Below are positions 43,526-51,774 of a stretch of DNA of 64,000 bases, piece after piece. The stretch covers positions 147,131 through 211,130 of the forward strand of contig JAJFKS010000036.1 in NCBI GenBank assembly GCA_021773115.1, given 5' to 3'. The first letter of the stretch is position 1; each line of letters opens with the position of its first letter. The position numbers and the translations under genes are program-made. This stretch comes from Woeseiaceae bacterium (GTDB lineage Bacteria > Pseudomonadota > Gammaproteobacteria > Steroidobacterales > Woeseiaceae). Under the pieces are notes generated by a model. It did not search any database, had not been told where the DNA came from, and saw only the letters and a list, made by a program, of their open reading frames with translations.

Positions 43526-44422
43526 TCACCGATACATCAGACGTTTGCCGCCGATTCCCTTCAGGATAGCCCGTGAGCGCTCCACATCGTTAATGTCCAA
43601 CGCCGCACGATGGTTGTACCTGAAGTCGAACTCAGCCAGATAACGCTTCAGGTGATCTTCTGAGCAATGCTGGTAGATACCCTTCATGCCACGCTTGAAG
43701 ATCGAGAAAAAGCCTTCGACCGTGTTCGTATGGGCTGAATCACGAACATACTCTTTGATGCTGTGATTAACGCGAGAATGCTGCCAGTTCTTGCTGACAT
43801 GGTTGTAGTAACGAGACTCATCAGTCATTACATGGGCGTCAGGCGAAACGTGCTCTTTCAGGTCAGCTTTGATCTTGTCGAACGTACCGCTCTTGATGTG
43901 GACTGAGCGAGCCTTCCCGCCGCGCTCAACCAGCGTGAATACGGTCATCTTGTGGCCCGCACCACCACGACGCTTGTAGGTGTTCTTGCGGCGACCGTAA
44001 TAGGTTTCATCGGCCTCAACCGCACCACCACCAGAACCAAGAACTTCAACCTCGGTGGGCTCCATAGCTAGGCGAAGACGATGCATCAAAAACCATGCGC
44101 TCTTGTAAGTTATGCCGATTGATCGATGCAGTTGATGTGCTGAAAAACCCTTCTTGGAGGATGCCATTAGGTGTGACGCCAGAACCCACTTATTTAGCGG
44201 GATTTTTGAGCGCTCCATTACTGTACCCACGGTGACGCTAAATGGCTTGCGGCAATCACGGCACTTGTAGACACCAGGCCGGGTGCTTTTTCCGGCCATA
44301 AGATGTGCGTTATCCACAACACCACAATGAGGGCAAACAGGGCCATCCGGCCACTGAATAGCCTCCAGATGTTCTCTGGCTTTGTCGGCGTCACTGTAGA
44401 TCGGATCGGTTAGGTTGCACAT
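43526..44422 (-). CDS. IS1595-family transposase, ISXO2-like
   Basis: 298 residues. An N-terminal zinc ribbon (CPHCGVVDN ... CRDCRKPFSVTVGTVMERS, about 31-70) is followed by the helix-turn-helix region (MASSKKGFSAHQLHRSIGITYKSAWF) and the ISXO2 catalytic core: Asp in AVEADETYYG (about 138), Asp in VMTDESRYYN (about 199) and Glu in NTVEGFFSIFKRG (about 235). No frameshift, so the enzyme should be active. Confidence 0.93.
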   Translation of the reverse strand: MCNLTDPIYSDADKAREHLEAIQWPDGPVCPHCGVVDNAHLMAGKSTRPGVYKCRDCRKPFSVTVGTVMERSKIPLNKWVLASHLMASSKKGFSAHQLHRSIGITYKSAWFLMHRLRLAMEPTEVEVLGSGGGAVEADETYYGRRKNTYKRRGGAGHKMTVFTLVERGGKARSVHIKSGTFDKIKADLKEHVSPDAHVMTDESRYYNHVSKNWQHSRVNHSIKEYVRDSAHTNTVEGFFSIFKRGMKGIYQHCSEDHLKRYLAEFDFRYNHRAALDINDVERSRAILKGIGGKRLMYR

Positions 44423-44466
44423 TGGTCTGTTCCTCTATTGAGGGACCAATATACGTCTAAATCGTG

Positions 44467-44489
44467 GGTACGTCAAGTATATAATCGTC
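44467..44489 (-). repeat. right terminal inverted repeat of the IS
   Basis: On the minus strand it reads GACGATTATATACTTGACGT and three further bases, the partner of 42371-42393. Confidence 0.9.
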
Positions 44490-44497
44490 AATTTTCT
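44490..44497. repeat. target-site duplication, right copy
   Basis: AATTTTCT, identical to 42363-42370. It ends 17 bp before the FlhC-like start codon. Confidence 0.85.
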
Positions 44498-44514
44498 CTC
44501 ATAAAGGACAAGAA

Positions 44515-45075
44515 ATGCGATTCACAGATGACCGCTATGCCGGCGAGCGCAGCCAATTTGAACTGGCGCTTCGAATGATTCGGCACGAGGCACGCACACG
44601 CACGATTCGTGAGTGCACCGGGCTCTCGGATGACCGCATCCGAAAGTTGTATTCAACCTATTTTCAGAACGGTGGCGCGGCAGGAATCAAGCGGCGACGC
44701 GGCAAATCGCCACGGCAGGTGACTCGCTTTGTCAAAAATTCCGAGAATCAGATTCAAGCCACGACGCTGGTTGCGCTATTTTCGGCTGGCTTGCTTTTGC
44801 GCATTGATCCGCAGGACGGAGTGCGTCCCTGTTGGCCACGCCCCGACGTCGAGTTTGGGCATCGCCTTTGCCGTGCCTATGAGACCTACCTGATGCTGCA
44901 CAACAAACCGCAGCTGAGTTTTGAATGGGCCTGGAATCTACTGCACTGCATTTCCTATAACGACGAGCTGTATCTTGCGCTTTGCAAGCGCTGCGCGGCG
45001 TCCTACGTGCAGGATGCTTATGCCCTCGATAAGGGTGTTTGCCCGGTTTGTGAGATCGCCGCGCAATTTCATTAA
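44515..45075 (+). CDS. FlhC-like transcriptional regulator, no FlhD partner nearby
   Basis: A 186-residue regulator. The N-terminal two thirds are helical with a helix-turn-helix-like ECTGLSDDRIRKLYSTYF; the C-terminal zinc knuckle C-x2-C-x15-C-x2-C (CKRCAASY ... GVCPVCE) and the WAWNLLHCISYNDELYLALC segment correspond to the FlhC zinc site of enterobacteria (C-x2-C-x16-C-x2-C). FlhC usually works with FlhD to switch on flagellar genes; neither flhD nor flagellar genes are in the window. Ribosome site AAAGGA. The IS end lies 25 bp upstream, so its promoter was likely displaced. Confidence 0.8.
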   Translation: MRFTDDRYAGERSQFELALRMIRHEARTRTIRECTGLSDDRIRKLYSTYFQNGGAAGIKRRRGKSPRQVTRFVKNSENQIQATTLVALFSAGLLLRIDPQDGVRPCWPRPDVEFGHRLCRAYETYLMLHNKPQLSFEWAWNLLHCISYNDELYLALCKRCAASYVQDAYALDKGVCPVCEIAAQFH

Positions 45076-45129
45076 TAGGGTACAATTGGTCCGCCTTAAA
45101 ATAATTAGAACCGCAAGGGAATAGACCAA

Positions 45130-45510
45130 ATGCTTAAGGAATTTAAAGAGTTTGCGATGCGTGGCAATGTTGTCGACATGGCTGTCGGCATCATTATTGG
45201 CGCGGCATTCGGCAAGATTGTTTCGTCACTGGTGTCTGACGTCATCATGCCACCGATTGGCGTCTTGATTGGAAGCGTAAGCTTCAGCGACCTGGCGCTC
45301 GCCATTGGTGATGGCGAAGTCACTGTCAACTACGGTGTCTTCATGGACACAGTCATCAACTTTTTGATCGTTGCGCTGGCGGTTTTCATGCTGATCAAAG
45401 GCCTCAATTCAATGAAGAAAAAAGAAGAGGCAAAATCAGCCGAGCCACCCAAGCCGTCGCAAGAAGAAGTGCTGTTGACCGAGATCCGCGACTTACTGGC
45501 CAGGAACTAG
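45130..45510 (+). CDS. mscL: large-conductance mechanosensitive channel
   Basis: A 126-residue pentameric channel that opens under membrane tension. Family marks: [40 protein letters not shown] (N-terminal helix and pore-lining first helix), a periplasmic loop, the second helix [16 protein letters not shown], and the cytoplasmic C-terminal helix ([13 protein letters not shown]). Normal length. Confidence 0.96.
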   Translation: MLKEFKEFAMRGNVVDMAVGIIIGAAFGKIVSSLVSDVIMPPIGVLIGSVSFSDLALAIGDGEVTVNYGVFMDTVINFLIVALAVFMLIKGLNSMKKKEEAKSAEPPKPSQEEVLLTEIRDLLARN

Positions 45511-45530
45511 GTACTCACTCGGTTTAAGAC

Positions 45531-46445
45531 ATGGAAAACCAGAATGTTTTTGCCGGTGCATTCGTCGATCGAAGTGGCGAAAAGCGAAAGGACCCTGACT
45601 GGCTGGATGAAGCGCTCAGGAACGACGAAACGCGCTTCATCCCGGTTTGGGGCGAACACTGCCTCGTTGGCGGCGACCCGCTCGAACTCATCTTGCTCGA
45701 GCGACACCAGATCGAACATTTTCTTAACGGCAACAACCAGATTTTCCTTGGATTGTTTCGCGGCAGTCCCGCAGTCGCGGTTGCAATCAGTACCGGTGGG
45801 CAGCCACCCTATGCGGAATTGGGTGAATTTCAGAACCTGCGTTACCTCGGCAACGTATTGCCCGCCGACGAGGCGAATCTCGCTGCCCATGCTCGCGGCC
45901 TGGTTCTCTGGCACAGTGCGCAGCAGTTCTGCGGCACCTGCGGATCGTCGGCGCGCCCGGAAGCCGGCGGAAATTCGAGACGTTGCCTGAATACCGATTG
46001 CGGTTGCGAAATTTTCCCACGAGTCGACCCTGCCATTATCGTGCTGGTGACCCACCGGAAACGATGCCTCCTCGGTCGACAACAAAGCTGGCCGGAGGGT
46101 CGCTATTCCACCATCGCCGGTTTTGTCGAGGCCGGTGAAAGCCTCGAGGACGCGGTGCGACGGGAGGTTTTTGAGGAGACCAATATTCGGGTTGCCGATG
46201 TGCACTATCACAGCTCACAGCCATGGCCCTTCCCATCCTCTCTCATGCTTGGCTTTGTCGCTGAAGCCGACGGCACTGTCGAACAGAAAATTCAATTAAA
46301 CGATGGCGAACTTGAAGATGCGCGTTTTTTCACGCGCAAGGAATTGCGGTCAGGGTTTCCCAAACTGCCATCGAGAATATCCATCGCACGCCGACTGGTC
46401 GACGGATGGATGAATAACGATCACTTAAAGCGCGACGAGACTTAA
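45531..46445 (+). CDS. nudC: NAD(+)/NADH pyrophosphatase and RNA-decapping Nudix enzyme
   Basis: 304 residues. A zinc ribbon (CGTCGSSARPEAGGNSRRCLNTDCGC) precedes the Nudix box (GFVEAGESLEDAVRREVFEETNI), and SQPWPFPSSLMLGF is the NudC signature loop SQPWPFPxS. It hydrolyses NADH and removes NAD caps from RNA. Starts 21 bp after mscL. Confidence 0.95.
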   Translation: MENQNVFAGAFVDRSGEKRKDPDWLDEALRNDETRFIPVWGEHCLVGGDPLELILLERHQIEHFLNGNNQIFLGLFRGSPAVAVAISTGGQPPYAELGEFQNLRYLGNVLPADEANLAAHARGLVLWHSAQQFCGTCGSSARPEAGGNSRRCLNTDCGCEIFPRVDPAIIVLVTHRKRCLLGRQQSWPEGRYSTIAGFVEAGESLEDAVRREVFEETNIRVADVHYHSSQPWPFPSSLMLGFVAEADGTVEQKIQLNDGELEDARFFTRKELRSGFPKLPSRISIARRLVDGWMNNDHLKRDET

Positions 46446-46447
46446 AC

Positions 46448-47209
46448 ATGTGCCTTGTTGTACTTGCGTGGCAGCAACAGCCTGAACTTCCATTGATCGT
46501 TGCTGGCAATCGTGACGAGTTTCACGCGCGCCCGACGAAGGAGGCTCACTGGTGGTCCGACCAGCCTGACATTGTGGGCGGTCGGGATCTGCAGGCGGCC
46601 GGGACCTGGTTAGGGCTGCATCGTCGTGGACGTTTTGCGACCGTAACCAATTTTCGGGATGCCGAGAAACCGTCGGCGAAATTTCGCTCGCGAGGTCACC
46701 TCGTCAGCGAATTTCTTGCGGGCACATCGACGCCCATCGACTATTTGCAGTCTATCGATGGTACTCAGTATGCAGGATTCAACCTGCTGCTTAGTGATGG
46801 CCAGACCCTTGCCTGGTATTCGAATCGTGCGGATGAGCCGCGACTGCTTGAACCCGGTATCTATGGCCTTAGCAATGCATTGCTCGACTCGCCCTGGCAC
46901 AAAGTTCGTCGCAGCAAATCGGCATTAGCCGAGCTTCTGCAGCGCAATGCGAGCAACGAAACCCAGCTGTTACGACTGCTAGGTGATCGAGAACAAGCAC
47001 CCGTCGATGAAATTGACAGTGAGCGACTGCCGTTTGCAAGAGCGCGAGCAATCAGCGCACCTTTTATCGTGCTTCCTGATTACGGGACGCGCAGTTCGAG
47101 CATCGTGCTGTGCGACGGCGACGGCAACTGGCGCATGAAAGAACGCCGCTTCGATGCTACGGGCAAGGTCGCCGGTGACTCGGTGTTTAAGTTTAAGGCT
47201 CAGGCGTAG
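46448..47209 (+). CDS. NRDE/TANGO2-family protein
   Basis: A 253-residue protein starting MCLVVLAW with the AGNRDEFHARPT motif (residue 22) that names the family. WLGLHRRGRFATVTNFR and GLSNALLDSPWHKV are also conserved. Cys2 suggests an Ntn-type nucleophile; the biochemical role of TANGO2 (suggested in haem or lipid handling) is not settled. Starts 2 bp after nudC. Confidence 0.88.
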   Translation: MCLVVLAWQQQPELPLIVAGNRDEFHARPTKEAHWWSDQPDIVGGRDLQAAGTWLGLHRRGRFATVTNFRDAEKPSAKFRSRGHLVSEFLAGTSTPIDYLQSIDGTQYAGFNLLLSDGQTLAWYSNRADEPRLLEPGIYGLSNALLDSPWHKVRRSKSALAELLQRNASNETQLLRLLGDREQAPVDEIDSERLPFARARAISAPFIVLPDYGTRSSSIVLCDGDGNWRMKERRFDATGKVAGDSVFKFKAQA

Positions 47210-47859
47210 ACTTTTGACAGCCAGATGCTGATATCCGCAATTTCCTGCGGGCAGACCGCGTGCGCCATCGGGTACTTGTGCCACTCAACGGTGTAACCGG
47301 CCTCGATCAGCTTGTCCGCCGACGCACGAGCCCACTCGAGTCGCAATACCGGGTCGAAGCTGCCATGTGCCATGAAAATCGGCAGGTCTGTGTGACGGGT
47401 CGCATTCTCAGCATCGTCGGGCAACGCCATGTAGGTTGACAGGGCCATCAGACCGGCAATGTTGTGCCGGGTGTGCAACGCCGTGTGGATGGCGACTGCG
47501 CCGCCTTGTGAAAATCCGGCGACGACAATTTTTTCGGCCGCAATGCCGCGGTCAGTTTCGCGGCTGATCAGGTCTTCCAGGACAGCGCTGCTTTGCAACA
47601 GGCCGTCGCGATCGGCGCGACCCTCGGCATCAAAACTTGAGATGTCGTACCAGGATCGCATTGCCATGCCGCCATTGATTGTGACCGGTTGCACTGGCGC
47701 GTGCGGGAAGACGAATCGCAGCGACAAATTCTCCGGCAAGCGCAGCTCGGGAACGATGGCTTCGAAATCGTGACCGTCGGCGCCAAGACCGTGCAGCCAG
47801 ATAACACTACCCAGAGGCGTTTCGCCGGTGACGACCTCGACCGTGTCGGGGGTTTGCAT
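47200..47859 (-). CDS. carboxylesterase/phospholipase of the alpha/beta-hydrolase family
   Basis: 219 residues. VIWLHGLGADGHDFE (oxyanion region), GFSQGGAVA (nucleophile Ser), FMAHGSFDPVL (Asp) and PMAHAVCPQE (His) give the triad of the dienelactone-hydrolase-like EstB/carboxylesterase group. An ATG at 47883 exists upstream, but 47859 with GGAG upstream is preferred. Its end overlaps the TANGO2-type gene by 10 bp, tail to tail. Confidence 0.9.
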   Translation of the reverse strand: MQTPDTVEVVTGETPLGSVIWLHGLGADGHDFEAIVPELRLPENLSLRFVFPHAPVQPVTINGGMAMRSWYDISSFDAEGRADRDGLLQSSAVLEDLISRETDRGIAAEKIVVAGFSQGGAVAIHTALHTRHNIAGLMALSTYMALPDDAENATRHTDLPIFMAHGSFDPVLRLEWARASADKLIEAGYTVEWHKYPMAHAVCPQEIADISIWLSKVYA

Positions 47860-47930
47860 ACAAGGAGCTCCGGATTTCGTCAAAGCGGCGCAGTGTAACG
47901 CAAAAAAGTGAAAAAGACCGCGCCGAACCC

Positions 47931-47979
47931 TTGACTCCTTATGCGCATGATGTTCAACTTATGCGCATAATTATGCGAG
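47931..47979 (+). promoter_or_regulatory. argR operon promoter region with repeated ATGCGCAT sites
   Basis: TTGACT at 47931-47936 is a candidate -35. Downstream are two palindromic ATGCGCAT sequences (47941-47948, 47961-47968), 20 bp apart, plus a half copy TTATGCG at 47971. The spacing is like paired ArgR boxes, though the bases differ from the E. coli consensus; autoregulation by ArgR is plausible. No good -10 hexamer could be fixed. Confidence 0.55.
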
Positions 47980-47986
47980 ATGGCCG

Positions 47987-48454
47987 GTGCCAAACAAAGA
48001 CCACGAACAACGTCGTGAGGCGATTCGACAGATGCTACTGACAGGACCTCTGGCCACGCAGGCCTCGCTGGTGGCCGCGCTGAATTCTGCCGGCTATCGC
48101 GCGACGCAATCCAGCGTCAGCCGCGACCTTCGTGAACTCGGTGCAATCAAGACCAGCCAGGGCTATGAATTGCCGCTCCGCACCCCGCGCGGTGACCAGC
48201 AGATGGCAGCCGTTGCCGAATTGCTGCGTGACATGCACCCTGCCGGCCCGAATCTGTTGGTCGTGAAGACCGCAATCGGTGCGGCGCAGCGTGTCGCGCT
48301 GGCGTTTGATCGCAGCAACTGGCCGGAGGTTGTCGGCAACATCGGCGGCGACGACACGGTATTTGTAGCGACTGAATCCGGAACCTCGCAAAAAAACCTG
48401 ATCGCTCGAATCGAACACTCTGCCCGCTCCCGACCTGCACGGAATTTCCAATGA
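47987..48454 (+). CDS. argR: arginine repressor
   Basis: A 155-residue ArgR/AhrC family regulator. The winged helix (QRREAIRQMLLTGPLATQASLVAALNSAGYRATQSSVSRDLRELGAIK) contains the family's SRDLxELG signature. The C-terminal hexamerisation and arginine-binding domain has GGDDTVFVA. The start is GTG. It overlaps argG by 4 bp, so it is the first gene of the operon it presumably regulates. Confidence 0.92.
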   Translation: MPNKDHEQRREAIRQMLLTGPLATQASLVAALNSAGYRATQSSVSRDLRELGAIKTSQGYELPLRTPRGDQQMAAVAELLRDMHPAGPNLLVVKTAIGAAQRVALAFDRSNWPEVVGNIGGDDTVFVATESGTSQKNLIARIEHSARSRPARNFQ

Positions 48455-49659
48455 CCAATGACACTTCACCTATTATTCTCGCGTTCTCTGGCGGGCTTGA
48501 CACCTCTTTCTGCGTACCGTGGCTCAAGGAAAACCTGGGTCGCGATGTCATTACCGTCTGCGTGGATACCGGCGGCATCGATGCAAAGGCCGCCGTTGCA
48601 TTGCAGGAACGCGCAATGGCTCTGGGCGCGATCGAACACGTCCTGATCGACGCAAAGCAGGATTTCTTTGCAACGGTGATCCGTTATCTGATCGCCGGCA
48701 ATGTGCTTCGCGGGCAAGCCTACCCGCTTTGCGTCGGCGCAGAGCGCGGCCTGCAGGCGGAACGCCTGGCGAAAATCGCAAGAGAGCGCGGCGCCACGAC
48801 CGTCGCACATGGCTGCACAGCGGCAGGCAACGACCAGGTGCGCTTCGAAGTTGCGCTTCGAACGCTGAACCCCGGCCTGACCGTGTTGGCACCGGTCCGA
48901 GACAACAACTGGGTTCGTGATGAGCAGTTGGCCTATCTTGAAAAACATGGCCTGCCCAAACCGGCACAAGGCTCGAGCTACTCGATCAACCGCGGACTTT
49001 GGGGTATTTCTATCGGTGGTCAGGAAACGCTGACCTCCGAAGCATCGATTCCGGAGTCCGCCTGGGTACTGTCTGCCAGCGCGTTTTCAGAGCCTCAGCC
49101 AGCGACAAGCCATATGCTGGAATTTTCACAGGGTGTACCAGTCGCGTTGGACGGCGAGTCGTTGATGCCAGTCGAATTGATCGAAAAACTGGAACGCCTC
49201 GCCGGAGGCTACGGTATCGGACGCGGCATACACTTAGGCGACACGATTCTCGGCACCAAGGGCCGCGTTGCCTTTGAGGCACCCGCCGCGATCACATTAA
49301 TCACCGCGCACCGCGAGCTGGAAAAGCTGGTGCTGAGCGCTCAACAATCGCGCATCAAAGACAGCATCAGTGCGATCTACGGCGACCTGGTGCACGAAGG
49401 CAAACAACTCGATCTCGCTTGCGATGACATCGAGGCGCTGTTGCTTTCGTCGCAGCGACGTGTGTCCGGAACGGTTCAGTTCTGCCTGCGGCCCGGCCAC
49501 CTGTTTATCGAAGGAACCACGTCGCCACATTCGCTGCTTGCAGCGACCAGAGGTGTGTACGGCGAATCGGCCGGTGAATGGACCGCCGAAGATGCCGTTG
49601 GCTACGCGCGCATTCTGTCCCTGCCAGGCTCGCTTCAAACACGTGCGGCGGGAGCCTGA
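48451..49659 (+). CDS. argG: argininosuccinate synthase
   Basis: Joins citrulline and aspartate. 402 residues; P-loop of the ATP pyrophosphatase type LAFSGGLDTSFCV (residue 10), HGCTAAGNDQVRFE (about 130) and a full C-terminal domain. The LAFSGGLDTSFC form resembles the Xanthomonas/Bacteroidetes ArgG clade. In those lineages the enzyme lies downstream of an N-acylcitrulline route. A stop codon is followed 1 bp later by the P-loop gene. Confidence 0.93.
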   Translation: MTNDTSPIILAFSGGLDTSFCVPWLKENLGRDVITVCVDTGGIDAKAAVALQERAMALGAIEHVLIDAKQDFFATVIRYLIAGNVLRGQAYPLCVGAERGLQAERLAKIARERGATTVAHGCTAAGNDQVRFEVALRTLNPGLTVLAPVRDNNWVRDEQLAYLEKHGLPKPAQGSSYSINRGLWGISIGGQETLTSEASIPESAWVLSASAFSEPQPATSHMLEFSQGVPVALDGESLMPVELIEKLERLAGGYGIGRGIHLGDTILGTKGRVAFEAPAAITLITAHRELEKLVLSAQQSRIKDSISAIYGDLVHEGKQLDLACDDIEALLLSSQRRVSGTVQFCLRPGHLFIEGTTSPHSLLAATRGVYGESAGEWTAEDAVGYARILSLPGSLQTRAAGA

Positions 49660-49660
49660 G

Positions 49661-50716
49661 ATGAAAAGTATCGTTGTCGACAAGGTAGCGTCCGTCGCCC
49701 AGCACAACAGCCTGACGTCCGAACTGCGGCTGTCAAAGGACATTCCCTGTGAAGAAGGCGTGCTTGTCGCGGTTCGGGTATTGAATAACAAGTCACGCTA
49801 CAACCAGCTCGAGCTGACCTCCGGTCGCATGGCGACCGTGACAATGGGTGACATTGTTGTCGGTGCGCTCGGTCACCGAAACGCCTTGCGTGGTTACTCG
49901 GGACATTTGCCGAAGAAATTGAAACCGGGCGACGAGGTGCAATTGCTGAACATCGGTGGTGTTATCGGAATCTGCGACTCGGTCAACCCCGATGTTGGTG
50001 CGCCGTTCAACTGTGAGGTGCTCGGTACCGTGCTCGAGTTCCCCTACCTTGGCGAACGGATCGGCGTACCGGCTCGAGTCGGTTCATCGAAGCTGGATGA
50101 GACTGCCGCACTCGACACAAGAGGCGTTCCCGTCATCGCGCTGGCGGGCACCTGCATGGATTCCGGCAAGACAGCGGCGGCCTGCGCGATCGTGAGCCGG
50201 CTGCGACACCTCGGTTTAAAGGTTGCTGCGTGCAAAGCGACCGGCGTATCACTGCGCCGCGATATTCTCGCGATGCAGGATGCCGGCGCTGACAACACGA
50301 TGATCTTCTCCGACCTCGGCGTTGTTACAACAACCGCGAAGAATGGGCCGGCATTGACACGATCTTTGCTAACGAGCTTGAGTACAGCGCAACCCGACGT
50401 CATCGTTCTCGAACTCGGCGACGGCCTGCTTGGCTCCTACGGCGTCGCGGCTATACTCGCCGACAAACAGATTCATGCCGCATTGACCGCAGTCGTACTC
50501 TGCGCCAACGATCCGGTATCGGCCTGGGGTGGCGCCAAAATTCTGCGCGATGAATTCGATATCGAACCCGCGGTGGTCACCGGTCCGGCAACTGACAACG
50601 CGGTTGGCGTGGAGCAAATCGCCGAACGTATGTCTTTGCAGGGAATCAACGCCTTATCCAATGGCGTTGGCCTCGGTGACCTGATCGCAAAGCTGCTCGG
50701 CAAGGAGGCGAAATGA
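49661..50716 (+). CDS. DUF1611-like P-loop protein inside the arginine operon
   Basis: 351 residues. About 1-145 is a beta-rich N-terminal domain; the C-terminal part is a P-loop fold with AGTCMDSGKTAAA (162-175), a CKATGV strand (about 191), DVIVLELGDGLLGSYGV (about 246-262) and VVLCANDP. The Walker A and the ELGDGLLG strand resemble DUF1611 proteins. From memory, a DUF1611 member (DgcN) was described as an N-acetyltransferase acting on D-glutamate. Coupled start at 49661 with GGGAG upstream; its end overlaps argC (ATGA). No ArgA or ArgJ is seen in this operon, so an N-acylglutamate-forming role is possible. Substrate and reaction are inference. Confidence 0.7.
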   Translation: MKSIVVDKVASVAQHNSLTSELRLSKDIPCEEGVLVAVRVLNNKSRYNQLELTSGRMATVTMGDIVVGALGHRNALRGYSGHLPKKLKPGDEVQLLNIGGVIGICDSVNPDVGAPFNCEVLGTVLEFPYLGERIGVPARVGSSKLDETAALDTRGVPVIALAGTCMDSGKTAAACAIVSRLRHLGLKVAACKATGVSLRRDILAMQDAGADNTMIFSDLGVVTTTAKNGPALTRSLLTSLSTAQPDVIVLELGDGLLGSYGVAAILADKQIHAALTAVVLCANDPVSAWGGAKILRDEFDIEPAVVTGPATDNAVGVEQIAERMSLQGINALSNGVGLGDLIAKLLGKEAK

Positions 50717-51774
50717 GTAAGGCTATCAAGGCAGTCGTACTGGGTGCGGGTGGTTACGTTGGCGGAGAGTTGTTGCGACTTATTGACGGCCACCCGAAAT
50801 TCGAGCTCGCGGCAGCCGTATCAGAAAGCCAGGCAGACCAGCCCATCGGCAAAACGTTTACGCACCTGTCGCAGGTTTTTGACGGCGTTTCCTTTGTTTC
50901 GAGGGATCGCTGGCTGAACAACATTCCAGCGGGCAGCGATGTTGCCCTGTTTTCAGCGGCACCTCACGGTGCATCGGCGGAGTCGATTGCCACCGCGCTG
51001 GATGCCGCCAAAGGCAAACAACTCAACGTTCACGTTGTCGACTCATCGGCCGACTTTCGCTACGCCCGGCAGGCCGACTGGGAGTTTGTTTACAAGGCCC
51101 GGCATGGCGCGCCGCAATTGCTCAATCAATTTACCTGCGCCGTGCCCGAACAACTTGCATCGGCAACGACTCCGCATATTGGCCATCCCGGATGTTTTGC
51201 GACGGCGACTCTGCTCGCGACCGTGCCACTGATTCGCTCTGGCCTGACGCACGCAGAGGTTTTCGTGTCGGGTGTTACCGGCAGTACCGGTTCGGGCAGA
51301 AGTCCCACAACCGCTACGCATCACCCGGAACGCAACAGTAATTTCTACGCCTACAAGCCACTCAGCCATCGGCATGCGCCCGAAGTTGCTGCATTGTCCA
51401 CGACAGCCAGTGGTCGCGAGACCACAGTGCACTTTGTGCCACACTCCGGTCCGTTTGCACGAGGCATACACGTAACCGTATACGCAAGAGCGAAATCAAC
51501 GCTTCGCGAAACACAATTACGGGAAGTTTTTGTCGACGCTTACAATGACGCGCCTTTCGTCGACGTTGTTGAGACGATGCCGAAGATCAAGAACGTCGTT
51601 GCCAGCAACATGTGTCACCTCGGTGTTGCGACCGACGGCGGCTCGGTCGTCATCACCGCTGTCATCGACAACCTGGTCAAAGGCGCGGCTGGTGGCGCCG
51701 TCCAATGGATGAACAGGCTCTGGGATCTGCCGGAAACAGCGGGTTTGCGCGCCGCAGCGCCGGGTTGGACCTGA
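50713..51774 (+). CDS. argC: N-acyl-gamma-glutamyl-phosphate reductase
   Basis: 353 residues. NADPH motif GAGGYVGGELLRLI (residue 11), catalytic Cys in GHPGCFATAT (about 158), GVTGSTGSGRSP and the later VHFVPHSGPFARGIHVTV. Reduces N-acylglutamyl phosphate to the semialdehyde. The usual substrate is N-acetylated; in this operon the acyl group is uncertain (see argF'). Overlaps the aminotransferase start by 1 bp. Confidence 0.93.
   Translation: MSKAIKAVVLGAGGYVGGELLRLIDGHPKFELAAAVSESQADQPIGKTFTHLSQVFDGVSFVSRDRWLNNIPAGSDVALFSAAPHGASAESIATALDAAKGKQLNVHVVDSSADFRYARQADWEFVYKARHGAPQLLNQFTCAVPEQLASATTPHIGHPGCFATATLLATVPLIRSGLTHAEVFVSGVTGSTGSGRSPTTATHHPERNSNFYAYKPLSHRHAPEVAALSTTASGRETTVHFVPHSGPFARGIHVTVYARAKSTLRETQLREVFVDAYNDAPFVDVVETMPKIKNVVASNMCHLGVATDGGSVVITAVIDNLVKGAAGGAVQWMNRLWDLPETAGLRAAAPGWT

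Larger units (their letters stand above)
42371..44489. mobile_element. IS1595-family insertion sequence with cargo genes (2,119 bp)
   Basis: Both ends, the target duplication and an intact transposase gene are present, so the copy looks recent and complete. Left inverted repeat 42371-42393 and right 44467-44489 match at 20 of 23 positions, sharing ATACTTGACGTACC. Inside are a plus-strand 146-residue gene, a structured region with a tiny reading frame, a plus-strand 59-residue gene, a bidirectional terminator, and the minus-strand ISXO2-type transposase. The insertion separates the FlhC-like gene from its ancestral upstream DNA. Confidence 0.9.

Noticed and set aside
51612..51773. Upstream extension of argD
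   Set aside because: Arg-rich translation of argC in another frame. The paired ATGs at 51774 and 51777 at the argC stop are the natural start.
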